Assembly: GCF_014256275.1 (NCBI RefSeq)
Contig: NZ_JACCFE010000002.1
Location: 2,480,001-2,544,000, forward strand
Source of the DNA: Rhodococcus sp. 4CII
GTDB taxonomy: Bacteria; Actinomycetota; Actinomycetes; Mycobacteriales; Mycobacteriaceae
Reading direction: 5' to 3'
Length of the DNA: 64,000 nt
This document shows positions 17,352 to 25,942 of the stretch, in pieces (position 1 is the stretch's first letter; each line of letters begins with the position of its first letter). The notes under the pieces are model-generated. The model worked only from the letters and a program-made list of their open reading frames with translations. It had not been told where the DNA came from and did not search any database. A program made the translations under genes and the position numbers.

Positions 17352-18727
17352 GCTGCCGTCACCTCACGGTCGGTGGCGTTGGCTGCCAGCGTGAGGTCGC
17401 GGTCGCGAGTTTCCGGTGCCATCGTCGAGGCGATCAGAACGGTCACGGCCATCACGATCATGTAGACCGCCACGGGAATCCAGGAACCGGAGAAGGCGGT
17501 GACGAGGGCGGCACAGATCAGTGGTGCGACTCCGCCGCCGAAGATCGAGGCGAATTCACGTCCGAGAGTGACGCCGGCGTAGCGGTAGCGGGCGCCGAAG
17601 ATCTCCGGGAAGTAGCTCATGGTGACGCCGACCGCACCCTGGCAGGCCAGGATGAATCCGACGATCATCGCCATCGTGATCAAGAGATGTGAGCCGGTGT
17701 TCAAGGCCAGGAAGGTCGGCACGGGCAGGATGATGAGGGCGATCACGATCGAGATGTACACCGGCTTGCGGCCCACCCGATCGGACAGTCTACCGAAGCC
17801 GTACGCCGCGATTCCGCCGCAGACGGCCCCGATCAGGAGCACCTTGGGGATGAACGTCGGATCGACGTGCACGTCATTTTTGAGGTACGACGCCATGAAG
17901 ACCTGGTAGGTGTAAGACTGCGCGCTGATGCCGATCGTCATGAACATGACGATGAACAGTGGCTTCTTGCCGTTCGCGAAGATCTCCTTGACCGGGGTCT
18001 TCGGTGCCTGGTGCTGCTCCTTGAGTTCCTGGAACACCGGGCTCTCGGTCAGCTTGCGACGAATGACGAACGCGGCGACCGTCACGAACAGACTGCTGAT
18101 GAAGACGAGACGCCACCCCCAGGACATCAGTTGCTCTTCGGGGAGAAGTTGCGCGCCGATCCAGGCCACTGCGCCGAGCGCTGTGCCCAGCGCCGCTCCG
18201 GTCATCACCAGGGCGGCGAGTCTGCCGCGCCTGCCGATCTGCGCTGTCTCGGTGAGAAGTGTTGCACCACCAGACTGTTCGGCCCCCGCGCCGAATCCCT
18301 GGAGGAACCGGCAGGCGACGAGGAGTGCGGGTGCGAGGAGGCCGACCTGACTGTAGGTGGGCAGGAGACCGATCGCGAGCGTCGCTCCGCCCATCAACAT
18401 CAGTGTCGCGACGAGTACCCACTTGCGGCCGAGGCGATCGCCGTAGCGGGAGAAGAACAGGCCGCCGAGCGGACGGGCGAGGAATCCGACCGCATACGCA
18501 CTGAAGCTCGCGAGAATTCCCGCCGCGGGAGAGATGTTCGGGAAGAACAGGGTGTTGAAGATCAGCGCCGACGCGGTGCCGTAGATGACGAAATCGTACT
18601 GCTCGAGGGTGGTTCCGATGAGCCCCGCCCAGGCCGCCCGGCGGACCGCGGCCGGGTCTGCCTGGGGCGCTCCGCCTGCGCGGTCGTGGGATTTCGGGTT
18701 CACCGTGGGGTCGATTGTAGTGTCCAT
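17348..18727 (-). CDS. MFS transporter, metabolite:H+ symporter (MHS) type
   Basis: A 459-aa 12-helix permease of the ProP/ShiA/KgtP group. The loop 2-3 motif appears as YGDRLGRKWVLV and is repeated after TM8 as LSDRVGRKPVYI. LLVACRFLQGFGAGAEQSGG matches the MHS helix-4/5 signature. Start is ATG 18727, because GGAGG lies 5 nt upstream and overlaps another in-frame ATG at 18739. In this operon it should import the gluconate- or hexuronate-like substrate. Confidence 0.93.
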   Translation of the reverse strand: MDTTIDPTVNPKSHDRAGGAPQADPAAVRRAAWAGLIGTTLEQYDFVIYGTASALIFNTLFFPNISPAAGILASFSAYAVGFLARPLGGLFFSRYGDRLGRKWVLVATLMLMGGATLAIGLLPTYSQVGLLAPALLVACRFLQGFGAGAEQSGGATLLTETAQIGRRGRLAALVMTGAALGTALGAVAWIGAQLLPEEQLMSWGWRLVFISSLFVTVAAFVIRRKLTESPVFQELKEQHQAPKTPVKEIFANGKKPLFIVMFMTIGISAQSYTYQVFMASYLKNDVHVDPTFIPKVLLIGAVCGGIAAYGFGRLSDRVGRKPVYISIVIALIILPVPTFLALNTGSHLLITMAMIVGFILACQGAVGVTMSYFPEIFGARYRYAGVTLGREFASIFGGGVAPLICAALVTAFSGSWIPVAVYMIVMAVTVLIASTMAPETRDRDLTLAANATDREVTAA

Positions 18728-18741
18728 GGATTCCTCCATTG

Positions 18742-18770
18742 GTGGTTCCCGGAATGTACCGGGTACAGGG
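18742..18770. repeat. Short hairpin between the dehydrogenase and MFS genes
   Basis: CCCGG and CCGGG separated by AATGTA occur in the 70-nt gap (18728-18797) inside an otherwise overlapping operon. It may modulate readthrough or mRNA stability between the enzyme and transporter halves. The evidence is weak. Confidence 0.3.
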
Positions 18771-18797
18771 GTGAGAGTGTCGGATCGCCGCTCGGCA

Positions 18798-20315
18798 CTA
18801 CAGCGAGTGCGTCGCCTCGAGATCGGAGATGAGGCCCGCTGCCTCGCCGGCGGCGACCGCCGGCCCGTGGCGGACGATGATGTCGACGAAGTCGGCGATC
18901 CGCGAGACGAACTCGGCGTGCGATGCGAGAGTGCTGGGGAACACTGCGCCGTCGCGGAAGACGGAGCGAACGAATTCTGTTGTGGAAGCGGCGTGGTGAG
19001 CCATTCCTGCCAGGCGCGGTCGAGCGGGGTCGGTCATGTCGTGTGCGTGGGTGCCGGGGTCGAAGCCGGGCAGCGGTGCGATGCAGCAGAGGTACGCGGC
19101 CACCGTCAACGCGAGGTGCTGGGGGACGTCGCCGCGACCGAGGTGTTCGAGTGCCGGGATCGGGACACGCTGGGCCAGCTTGACCGATCCGTCGGATCCT
19201 ACCTGCGAGGTCCGATGTCCCAGTGCGGTATTGGACCATCGCGAGAAGAGCTGCCGGACGTAGTCGTCCGTGTCGACCGCGTCGGGGACGGTCACGGTAG
19301 GCAGGTACTCGTCGTGGAGAATGCGGTGTGCCGCGTCCGCGATGAACGACTGGGACACCGACTCCGGGATGGTGGCGTGCCCGTCGAGGGCTCCGAGGTA
19401 GGCGATCAGCGAGTGCGTCCCGTTGAGCAGGCGTACCTTCATCAACTCGTAGGGCTCCACGTCGTCGGCGAACAGTGCCCCACCGTGCTCCCAGGTGGGA
19501 CGGCCGGCGGCGAAACGCTCCTCCATGACCCACATGGTGAACGGCTCGGCGGGAACGGCGATGGTGTCCCGCACACCGAGGTGTGCCAGGGCTGCCTCGT
19601 TGTATCGGTCCGAACCGGACGGCACGATGCGGTCCACCATCGAGTTGGGGAACGTGACGGCCGCGTCCATCCAGGCCAGCACGTCGTCGCGGAGCGGCTC
19701 CGCGAAGGTGCCGACGAACTCGCGCACCAGCCGTTCGGTCTGGCGACCGTTCGACAGCAGGTTGTCGCAGCTCAGAATGGTGATCGGGGTGCCGTGCGTT
19801 CCTGCTCGCAGCGTCAGCCCCCGGGCGATCTGCCCGATCGTGGTGCGCGGCGTCAAGACCTCCGCGAGATCACGCCGGACGGCGTCGGAGTCGAGGTCGA
19901 GCGCGCCGGTCTCGGGCGACACGGTGTACCCGTGTTCCGTCACGGTGATCGTGACGATCTTCGTCGCCGGATCGGCGATCGCGTCGACGACGGCCTCCGG
20001 ATTCCGGTCGGCCACCAGAGTTCCGGAATGGGAGCCGGGAACCGTGACCCGAGAGCCTTCGGGCGAGATCTCGACCACGCTGTAGAGCAGGTCCTGCACC
20101 TGCATGGCCGCGGCGACGGTGCCCGACCTGCTGGCCACCCCGAGGATGCCCCAGGGTCCGGGGTCGCGTTCCATCGCCAGCGCGGTGTAGACGGCCTGGT
20201 GGGCACGGTGGAAGTTGCCGAGCCCCAGATGGACGATCCCGGTGCCTTCCGGCACCCGCCGGTGGATCAGCGCCGCTGCGGGAACACTCACGCGGGACAG
20301 CGTCGGTTCGGTCAT
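18798..20315 (-). CDS. uxuB: Mannitol dehydrogenase-family oxidoreductase, probable fructuronate reductase
   Basis: A 505-aa long-chain polyol/mannonate dehydrogenase. The NAD-binding start is IVHLGLGNFHRAHQAVY, and the active-site block KVRLLNGTHSLIAYLG carries the conserved Lys, Asn and His. It lies between the ManD-like dehydratase and the MFS gene, so interconversion of D-fructuronate and D-mannonate is more likely than mannitol oxidation. A GTG at 20324, making a GTGA overlap with the upstream stop, is an alternative start. Confidence 0.88.
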   Translation of the reverse strand: MTEPTLSRVSVPAAALIHRRVPEGTGIVHLGLGNFHRAHQAVYTALAMERDPGPWGILGVASRSGTVAAAMQVQDLLYSVVEISPEGSRVTVPGSHSGTLVADRNPEAVVDAIADPATKIVTITVTEHGYTVSPETGALDLDSDAVRRDLAEVLTPRTTIGQIARGLTLRAGTHGTPITILSCDNLLSNGRQTERLVREFVGTFAEPLRDDVLAWMDAAVTFPNSMVDRIVPSGSDRYNEAALAHLGVRDTIAVPAEPFTMWVMEERFAAGRPTWEHGGALFADDVEPYELMKVRLLNGTHSLIAYLGALDGHATIPESVSQSFIADAAHRILHDEYLPTVTVPDAVDTDDYVRQLFSRWSNTALGHRTSQVGSDGSVKLAQRVPIPALEHLGRGDVPQHLALTVAAYLCCIAPLPGFDPGTHAHDMTDPARPRLAGMAHHAASTTEFVRSVFRDGAVFPSTLASHAEFVSRIADFVDIIVRHGPAVAAGEAAGLISDLEATHSL

Positions 20316-20320
20316 GCTCG

Positions 20321-21538
20321 TCACCAATCCGTGATCGAGCCGTCGCGGCGACGGGCGACCGGGAGGTAGGCCTGTTCGTAGGGATACTTCGCGGCCAGTT
20401 CCTCGTTCATCGTCACGCCGACACCCGGTGCGGCACCCGGGGTCAGGTGTCCGTCCGAGAACGACCATGCGTGCGGGAAGACCTCGCTGACCAGCGGGTC
20501 GTAGCCCATGTATTCCTGGATTCCGAAGTTCGGCGTCGCCAGTCCGAGATGCAGGCTCGCGCCCAGGGAAATCGGCGAGACGTCCGACGGACCGTGCGGT
20601 CCGCCCCGCACCTGGTACACCTCGGCAAGCGCGAAGATCTTGCGCACGTGACTGATTCCACCGGCGTGGACGATGGCGACGCGGATGAAGTCGATCAGCT
20701 GCTCGGTGATCAGGTGCTGGCAATCCCAGATGGTGTTGAACACCTCGCCGATTGCCAGCGGGGTCGTCGTGTGGTTCCGCACCAGCCGCAACGCATCCTG
20801 GTTCTCGGCCGGGGTGACATCCTCGAGCCAGAACAGGTTCACGGGTTCGAGGGACTTGCCGAGGCGCGCCGCCTGCTGCGGGGTGAGTCGGTGGTGGGCG
20901 TCGTGCAGTAACTTGAGGTCGGGACCGACGTGCTCGCGGACCGCCTCGAGCACTCCGGGAACATGGTTGAGGTAGGCGTCGGTGTCCCACACCTCTTCGA
21001 CCGGGAGGGCGCCGCGGCTCGCGGGCTCGTAACCGGCCGCCCCCTTGTGCACGCCGTACACCGAATCCAGTCCGGGAACACCGGACTGCACGCGGATTGC
21101 CTGAAAACCCTTCTCCCGCGTGGCGTCGACGGAGTCGAGCAGCGCGGGCACGTCCCATCCGGTGGCGTGGGTGTAGGACAGGATGCGGTCACGGACCGCG
21201 CCACCGAGCAACTGGTAGACGGGCTGTCCCAGGGTCTTGCCCTTGATGTCCCAGAGGGCGACGTCGACGGCGCCGATCGCGGCCATCGTGACCGGTCCGC
21301 GGCGCCAGTACACGCCGCGGTAGAGGTACTGCCAGGTGTCCTCGATTCGCGTCGCGTCACGCCCGATCAGCAAGGGAGCGACATGATCTCGAAGATACGA
21401 CGCGACCGACAGCTCGCGGCCGTTGAGCGTGGCGTCGCCGTATCCGACGACGCCGTCCGCGGTGGTGATCTTGAGGGTGACGAAGTTGCGGGTGGGACTG
21501 CAGACCAGCACGTCCGCAGAGATGATCTTGTCGGTCAT
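20321..21538 (-). CDS. manD: Enolase-superfamily D-mannonate dehydratase (ManD/RspA type)
   Basis: A 405-aa member of the mandelate racemase subgroup of the enolase superfamily. It begins MTDKIISADVLVCSPTRNFVTLKI, and the metal ligands are visible as Asp in LLHDAHHRL, Glu in FWLEDVTP and Glu in AIGEVFNT. YLYRGVYWRRGPVTM is characteristic of ManD. It dehydrates D-mannonate (some relatives also D-gluconate) to KDG. Its start overlaps the stop of the upstream dehydrogenase by ATGA. Confidence 0.92.
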   Translation of the reverse strand: MTDKIISADVLVCSPTRNFVTLKITTADGVVGYGDATLNGRELSVASYLRDHVAPLLIGRDATRIEDTWQYLYRGVYWRRGPVTMAAIGAVDVALWDIKGKTLGQPVYQLLGGAVRDRILSYTHATGWDVPALLDSVDATREKGFQAIRVQSGVPGLDSVYGVHKGAAGYEPASRGALPVEEVWDTDAYLNHVPGVLEAVREHVGPDLKLLHDAHHRLTPQQAARLGKSLEPVNLFWLEDVTPAENQDALRLVRNHTTTPLAIGEVFNTIWDCQHLITEQLIDFIRVAIVHAGGISHVRKIFALAEVYQVRGGPHGPSDVSPISLGASLHLGLATPNFGIQEYMGYDPLVSEVFPHAWSFSDGHLTPGAAPGVGVTMNEELAAKYPYEQAYLPVARRRDGSITDW

Positions 21539-22539
21539 GCTCGTGTTCCTTTCGAGCCGACGGCAGGAGCGACGACGTTGCGCAGTTGCTCGCCGCGGGA
21601 CAGTCGAGTGATGTTGCCGGCGATGTCGTCGACGCGGCCGAGGAAAGTCTGTCGCGACACTCCGGAAGAGTGCGGTGTCATCAGGATGTTGGGAAGCTCG
21701 GAGAACGGCAGGGCGCTGGGCGTCCCGCGACCGTCGGTATCGGGGTAGTCGTACCAGACGTCGATGGCCGCAGCCGCGATGGTCGACGAGGACAGTGCGT
21801 CGAACAGCGCCTGCTCCTGGACGAGCGGTCCGCGCCCGACGTTGATCAGCACGCCGTCGCTGCCGAGTGCGCGCAATTCTTCGGCGCCGATCATGCCCCG
21901 TGTTCGGTCGTCGAGCGGTGCGGACACGACGACCACGTCGGAGTCGCGCATCAAGCGATCGAGTTGGGACGCGTCGGCGGCCCACTCCAACCCCGCAATC
22001 GCGGCGTCGACGTTGCCGCGGCCGGTTACAGCCGAACCCGTCGCGCCGAACGCGCGGAACAGTTTCCAGGTGGTCGCACCGATGTGCCCGAACCCCACGA
22101 AGCCCACCCGCGCAGCCTGCAGGGAATTCGATTGGGTGAGGCGGTCGTCATACACCGAGGTGGCCCAGACGCCGCCCCGCAGCGCCTCGTCCTGGGCCAG
22201 AACACCGCGACGGAGCATCACCGCGGCCGCCGCGACGTATTCCGCGATCGACTGCTCGTGATGGAAGGTGTTTGCCACCAGCGTGTCCGGCGCGAGGGCA
22301 TCGAACGCGATGTTGTCCGTCCCTGCACCGGCGACGTGGACGAGACGCAGCCTCTCCGCGGACGACGCCATCGACGGTGTGAACCTTCCCCCGACATAGA
22401 CGTCGGCGTCGCGCAGGTCCTCGGCCAGGGCCGCTTCGTCGAAGCCGTCGTGCCAGGACAGCCGCGCATCGGGTGGAACCGCGGCCTCGAGCCGGGATCG
22501 GTGCGGAATCAGGTTGCGGTCGGCAACAATGATCTTCAT
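21535..22539 (-). CDS. D-isomer-specific 2-hydroxyacid dehydrogenase
   Basis: A 334-aa NAD-dependent dehydrogenase. It shows the cofactor motif VGFVGFGHIGATTW, the catalytic Arg in LINVGRGPLV, the Glu region IDVWYDYP and the His in LMTPHSSG. It starts 1 nt after the LacI stop and overlaps the dehydratase by ATGA. Its role in a mannonate pathway is not standard. It may reduce a 2-oxo acid by-product or act on a different sugar acid that enters the same route. Confidence 0.9.
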   Translation of the reverse strand: MKIIVADRNLIPHRSRLEAAVPPDARLSWHDGFDEAALAEDLRDADVYVGGRFTPSMASSAERLRLVHVAGAGTDNIAFDALAPDTLVANTFHHEQSIAEYVAAAAVMLRRGVLAQDEALRGGVWATSVYDDRLTQSNSLQAARVGFVGFGHIGATTWKLFRAFGATGSAVTGRGNVDAAIAGLEWAADASQLDRLMRDSDVVVVSAPLDDRTRGMIGAEELRALGSDGVLINVGRGPLVQEQALFDALSSSTIAAAAIDVWYDYPDTDGRGTPSALPFSELPNILMTPHSSGVSRQTFLGRVDDIAGNITRLSRGEQLRNVVAPAVGSKGTRA

Positions 22540-23556
22540 CTAGCGGTTCTCTCTTCCGGGGCGAAACACCCGATCGTGCGCCGGTCCGGCCGAAGCACGG
22601 ACGACCAGTTGAGTGGGGAGGTGGATTTCTCGGATATCGGAGTCCGGCTCGTTCGCGCGCTGGAACACCAGATCCAGGCTCAGCACGCCGGCTCGTGCCA
22701 TCGGGACGTTGACGCTCGTCAGAGCAGGGTTGGCGAGTTCGGCAAGCGGCGAATCGTCGATGCCGACGACGCTGAGGTCGTCCGGAACCGAGAAGCCCAT
22801 GGCCCGTGCGCCGTTCATGACGCCGATCGCCATCGGATCGTTGTGCGTCATCACCGCACTGGCTCCGGTGGCGATCACGCTGGCGGCGGCGGCGTGCCCA
22901 CCCGCGAGGGTTTCCTGCTGCCAGCCGAGCAGGCTCAGCTGCACGTCACGCGCCGCGCAGAACTCCTCGACCGCGGCGACACGCCGTTGGTTGGACCACG
23001 ACTGGGGTGACCCCTGGACGTAGGCGAGGTGTTCGTGCCCGAGGGCGACGAGGTAGTCGATGGTCTGGCGAATGCCGTCCTCGGAATCGGCAACGATGCA
23101 GTCACATTCGGGTGAGGAGCGGTTGACCAGCACCAAGGGGGTGTCGCCGGCGAGCTGCACGATGTCCGATGCGGGAAGCCGTGGAGCGCAGACCACGAGC
23201 GCGTCGACGCGACCCTGCAACTCGCCGAGAACCTCACGCTCACGGTCGGCGCTGCCGTCGGTGTCGGTGAGGAGCACCGTCTGGCGTCGGTGCCACCCCT
23301 GAGCCTGCGCCGCCTTCACGAAGCTCGCGAACACCGTGTGTCCGATGTCGGGCACCACGACCGCGACGGTGGTGGCGGTCGCCCTCACCGCATCGTTGCG
23401 TGTCGGTGACGCCGCCCGGTAGCCGATCTCGTCGGCGACCGCAATGATCCGCGCGAGCGTGTCCGGTCCGATCCGGTCCGGGGCACTGAACGCCCGCGAC
23501 GCGGTGGACAGGGATACCCCCGCACGGCGTGCGACCTCGGTCAAGGTGGGTGCCAC
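22540..23556 (-). CDS. LacI-family repressor of the sugar-acid operon
   Basis: A 338-aa regulator. The LacI HTH and hinge (PTLTEVARRAGVSLSTASRAFS) are at the extreme N-terminus, and the periplasmic-binding-protein-like effector domain follows (VAVVVPDIGHTVFASF, SVVGIDDSPLAELANPALTSV). The GTG at 23556 is chosen because the HTH then starts at residue 4; an ATG at 23604 would add 16 atypical residues and cover the operator. It is first in the nine-gene leftward operon. The twin palindromes just upstream are its probable binding sites. Confidence 0.92.
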   Translation of the reverse strand: MAPTLTEVARRAGVSLSTASRAFSAPDRIGPDTLARIIAVADEIGYRAASPTRNDAVRATATTVAVVVPDIGHTVFASFVKAAQAQGWHRRQTVLLTDTDGSADREREVLGELQGRVDALVVCAPRLPASDIVQLAGDTPLVLVNRSSPECDCIVADSEDGIRQTIDYLVALGHEHLAYVQGSPQSWSNQRRVAAVEEFCAARDVQLSLLGWQQETLAGGHAAAASVIATGASAVMTHNDPMAIGVMNGARAMGFSVPDDLSVVGIDDSPLAELANPALTSVNVPMARAGVLSLDLVFQRANEPDSDIREIHLPTQLVVRASAGPAHDRVFRPGRENR

Positions 23557-23605
23557 GGTGCTACCGCCTCGCTGCTCGTTGTGACTGACGACACAACTAT
23601 CCACA

Positions 23606-23638
23606 GCTTGCGCAAGATTGTCAATATATTGCGCAAGC
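23606..23638. promoter_or_regulatory. Twin LacI-type operators, two helical turns apart
   Basis: Two copies of the TTGCGCAA palindrome, at 23608-23615 and 23629-23636, have centres exactly 21 bp apart. Together they form a perfect inverted repeat with 11-bp arms (AGCTTGCGCAA and its complement). The palindrome has the central CG typical of LacI-family operators and sits about 50 nt upstream of the lacI-type GTG start, so autoregulation of the whole operon is likely. Confidence 0.75.
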
Positions 23639-23964
23639 TTTGCGGCAACGAGTGTGCCGAGCCTCTATCAGACGTAGGAGGAGTAGGCCGCTCACGGCAA
23701 GGGGTCGTGACGGATACTCCCGGACTCCACACCAGCGCTTGCAGCCGAAACTTGATGGTTTGGATCGCCGAGGGCGATTCCGATATCTGGATGTCGTGGT
23801 CGGTCCAGTTCGAGTAGCCCGCGACGACCGACCCCACTGGGCCGGTGAGCAAACCCGCACATGAAAGTTACATCGGCACTCCACGGCGTGGCGGGTGACA
23901 GGCGGCGCCACATCCTCACGTACCCTACGGTGTCCGCTGCACCGTCCCAACCAACTCGACGGCC

Positions 23965-24290
23965 CTGATTCCGTCTGGGCTGCATTGGTCATGACGTCGG
24001 TGACCAGCGCGATCGCCTGTCGCCACGCAGCTCCCACCTCCGTGGTCCACGTGCGCGGTTCACACACCATTTCCAGCGCTGCGACAAGGGCGATGCCGAC
24101 CGCGCTGTAGTGCGAGTCGTCGATTCCGGTTTCGGTGATCTCGCCCCAGCTGAACCAGATACGGAAGCACGAATTCCGGTGCCTCCAACCGATCGATGAC
24201 ATAGCCGATCGCTCGGACCAACAGGTCGCGTTGCGTATCCAAGCCACTAGGCGATCTCGAGTGCCGCATCACCGTGACCACCTTCCGCAT
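23965..24290 (-). pseudogene. Degraded globin (C-terminal half, frameshifted)
   Basis: Read leftward from about 24290, one frame gives LDTQRDLLVRAIGYVIDRL then EAPEFVLPYLVQLGRDHR, which looks like globin helices E-F with the proximal region. The sense then jumps frame near 24130 to IDDSHYSAVGIALVAALEMV and WTTEVGAAWRQAIALVTDVM, matching globin helices G-H. A single missing base explains the jump. The N-terminal helices are absent and no reductase domain follows. It resembles actinobacterial flavohaemoglobin-like or single-domain globins. This is my alignment by eye. The rest of 23639-24246 holds nothing else I can support. Confidence 0.6.
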
Positions 24291-25341
24291 CGCTACCTCG
24301 AACGGTGGTCCTCCCCCGAATGAACTCCGCGACGCGCGCGATCGCCTTCCGCGCCTCAGGCACGAGATCTGCGGCCACCTGGAACACGTGGAACTGTCCA
24401 TCCCAAATCTCGAGAGAGGCCGGAACACCTGCTTCCACGAGACGATCGAACATCAAGCGTGAGTCGGGGCACAGCAGATCTTTGGACCCCACCTGCAGCA
24501 GAACCGGAGGTAACCCACGGAGGTCTGCGTCGACGGGAGACTGCGGCAGCCCCGACACGCCGCGAGAGCGGTGTTCGACCTGCATGGCGAGAGAGCTCAA
24601 CGCCAATAGCGCAGAACGGGGAAGAACCGGGCATCGTGCAGACGTGGGATGTTGCAGCTTGCTTGTCGGGTCCAGGTCTGTGAGCGGCGACAACGCGACG
24701 AGCCCGGCCGGCCGTGGCAGCCCTGGGCCGTCGAGGGCGAGCGCCACCATGAACGCGAGGTATCCGCCCGCGGAATCGCCGGCAATGACAATTTGCGTGG
24801 GCGAGAATCCTCGCGCAAGCAGCCACTGATAGCCGGCGACACCATCGGCTACCGCGTCTTCGATCGTATGCGTCGGCATGAGCCGGTAGTCGACGCTGAG
24901 CACGCTGGCATCGGCCGACTGCGAGATTCGCGACGCGAGTCGCCGATGCGTGTTGAGGCCACAGGACAGAAATCCACCACCGTGCAGGTAGAGCACCACA
25001 CTGTGGAGATCGGCGTCGTGCGCCTGGATCCAATCCGCATCGCAGTTCGTCAGGCGCACGCGCCGATGCCCTACTCCGTCCAGCGGAGGTAGTACACGCG
25101 CCGCCTGGTCCACCGCTCGCGCGGCCCAGCTCGTGCTCGGCACTCGCGCCCAGACACCGAGCGCGGGCTTGATCGTCACACGCAACAGGTGCGCAATGGC
25201 CTTCGACTGAAGGCTGCTGCCAGGGAGAATGTTCGGTTGGCCGAGTGCGTTCCACTCGGGCCCCACCTCCGACCGGTGAGTCCGGCCCACATCGCAGGTT
25301 GCCTCCGCGATCTGCCGTTCGATCGAACTGGGGACCGCCAT
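24247..25341 (-). CDS. Alpha/beta hydrolase, hormone-sensitive-lipase (HSL) family esterase
   Basis: A 364-aa carboxylesterase. The oxyanion-hole motif LYLHGGGF, the nucleophile motif IAGDSAGGYLAF, the Asp region GSKDLLCPDS and the His in GQFHVF give the full triad. There is no signal peptide, so it should be cytoplasmic. It stands alone between a decayed globin and a long regulatory gap. It likely hydrolyses short acyl esters; the substrate is unknown. Confidence 0.9.
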   Translation of the reverse strand: MAVPSSIERQIAEATCDVGRTHRSEVGPEWNALGQPNILPGSSLQSKAIAHLLRVTIKPALGVWARVPSTSWAARAVDQAARVLPPLDGVGHRRVRLTNCDADWIQAHDADLHSVVLYLHGGGFLSCGLNTHRRLASRISQSADASVLSVDYRLMPTHTIEDAVADGVAGYQWLLARGFSPTQIVIAGDSAGGYLAFMVALALDGPGLPRPAGLVALSPLTDLDPTSKLQHPTSARCPVLPRSALLALSSLAMQVEHRSRGVSGLPQSPVDADLRGLPPVLLQVGSKDLLCPDSRLMFDRLVEAGVPASLEIWDGQFHVFQVAADLVPEARKAIARVAEFIRGRTTVRGSDAEGGHGDAALEIA

Positions 25342-25388
25342 CGGAACTCCACTTCTTTCAGATGGTCACGACTGGCTGAAAGCAACCG

Positions 25389-25409
25389 GCGTTAACCTCG
25401 TATTAACGC
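25389..25409. promoter_or_regulatory. Operator-like inverted repeat upstream of the esterase gene
   Basis: GCGTTAA (25389-25395) and TTAACGC (25403-25409) are perfect 7-bp arms around a 7-nt spacer, about 50 nt upstream of the esterase start. It is a good candidate repressor site; the regulator is unknown. Confidence 0.45.
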
Positions 25410-25558
25410 AGCTCCAACGTATGGTGCACATCACCCCAGCGCATTACCCCGTAGGGGTGGAAATATAGCCCCTTCGGGGCATTGCTCACCGATGGAGTTA
25501 ACGGCCGATCCCCCTACCAGGGCAACGGGTATGTCGCAGGACGGGCGGTCCCACTGTG

Positions 25559-25675
25559 TCAACGGCATTCGTCGACAGCACGCACACCGGCGAAACGTGC
25601 TGCGAGGAATTCGATCGCACCCGGCGCGCCGGTGATCAACATGGTGTTGCGACTTCCGCCCGGGGGCCGAAACAC
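25559..25675 (-). pseudogene. C-terminal remnant of a secreted lipase
   Basis: The leftward frame ending at 25559 reads NTMLITGAPGAIEFLAARF then AGVRAVDECR before a TGA. This resembles the C-terminal tail of actinobacterial secretory lipases, which often end PAPxxC. Upstream sequence in the frame is not recognisable as lipase, so only the tail survives. The surrounding 25342-25942 gap also has two small GC hairpins (25441-25480) and no other gene. Confidence 0.35.
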
Positions 25676-25826
25676 CTGCGCCGCATCGCCCCCAGATCGG
25701 TGACCCGGTACCGACAGCAGTAGGGCTGTTCTCCGCGAGGGCGTCTCGTAACGCGGGAACTCCGAGTCGACGCACCCGCACTCAGCGCCGCTCAACCCCT
25801 CCGAAGCGGGATCAAAACACCTCATC

Positions 25827-25841
25827 CGGGTGACGCACCCG
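25827..25841. promoter_or_regulatory. 15-bp palindrome upstream of the P450 gene
   Basis: CGGGTGACGCACCCG is a perfect inverted repeat with 6-bp arms, about 100 nt before the P450 start. A site of related appearance (GGTGACGTGTCACC) lies at 45336-45349 before the second ferredoxin. Both may be bound by a regulator of this cluster. Confidence 0.4.
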
Positions 25842-25942
25842 CCTCGGCCATGCATGAGACTCGAGTCACAGAGCATGAGGACGTAGGGGGTGACACTCAG
25901 GCGTCCGGCTCTCTTCAGCCCACCCCAGAGAGAAGGTTGATC

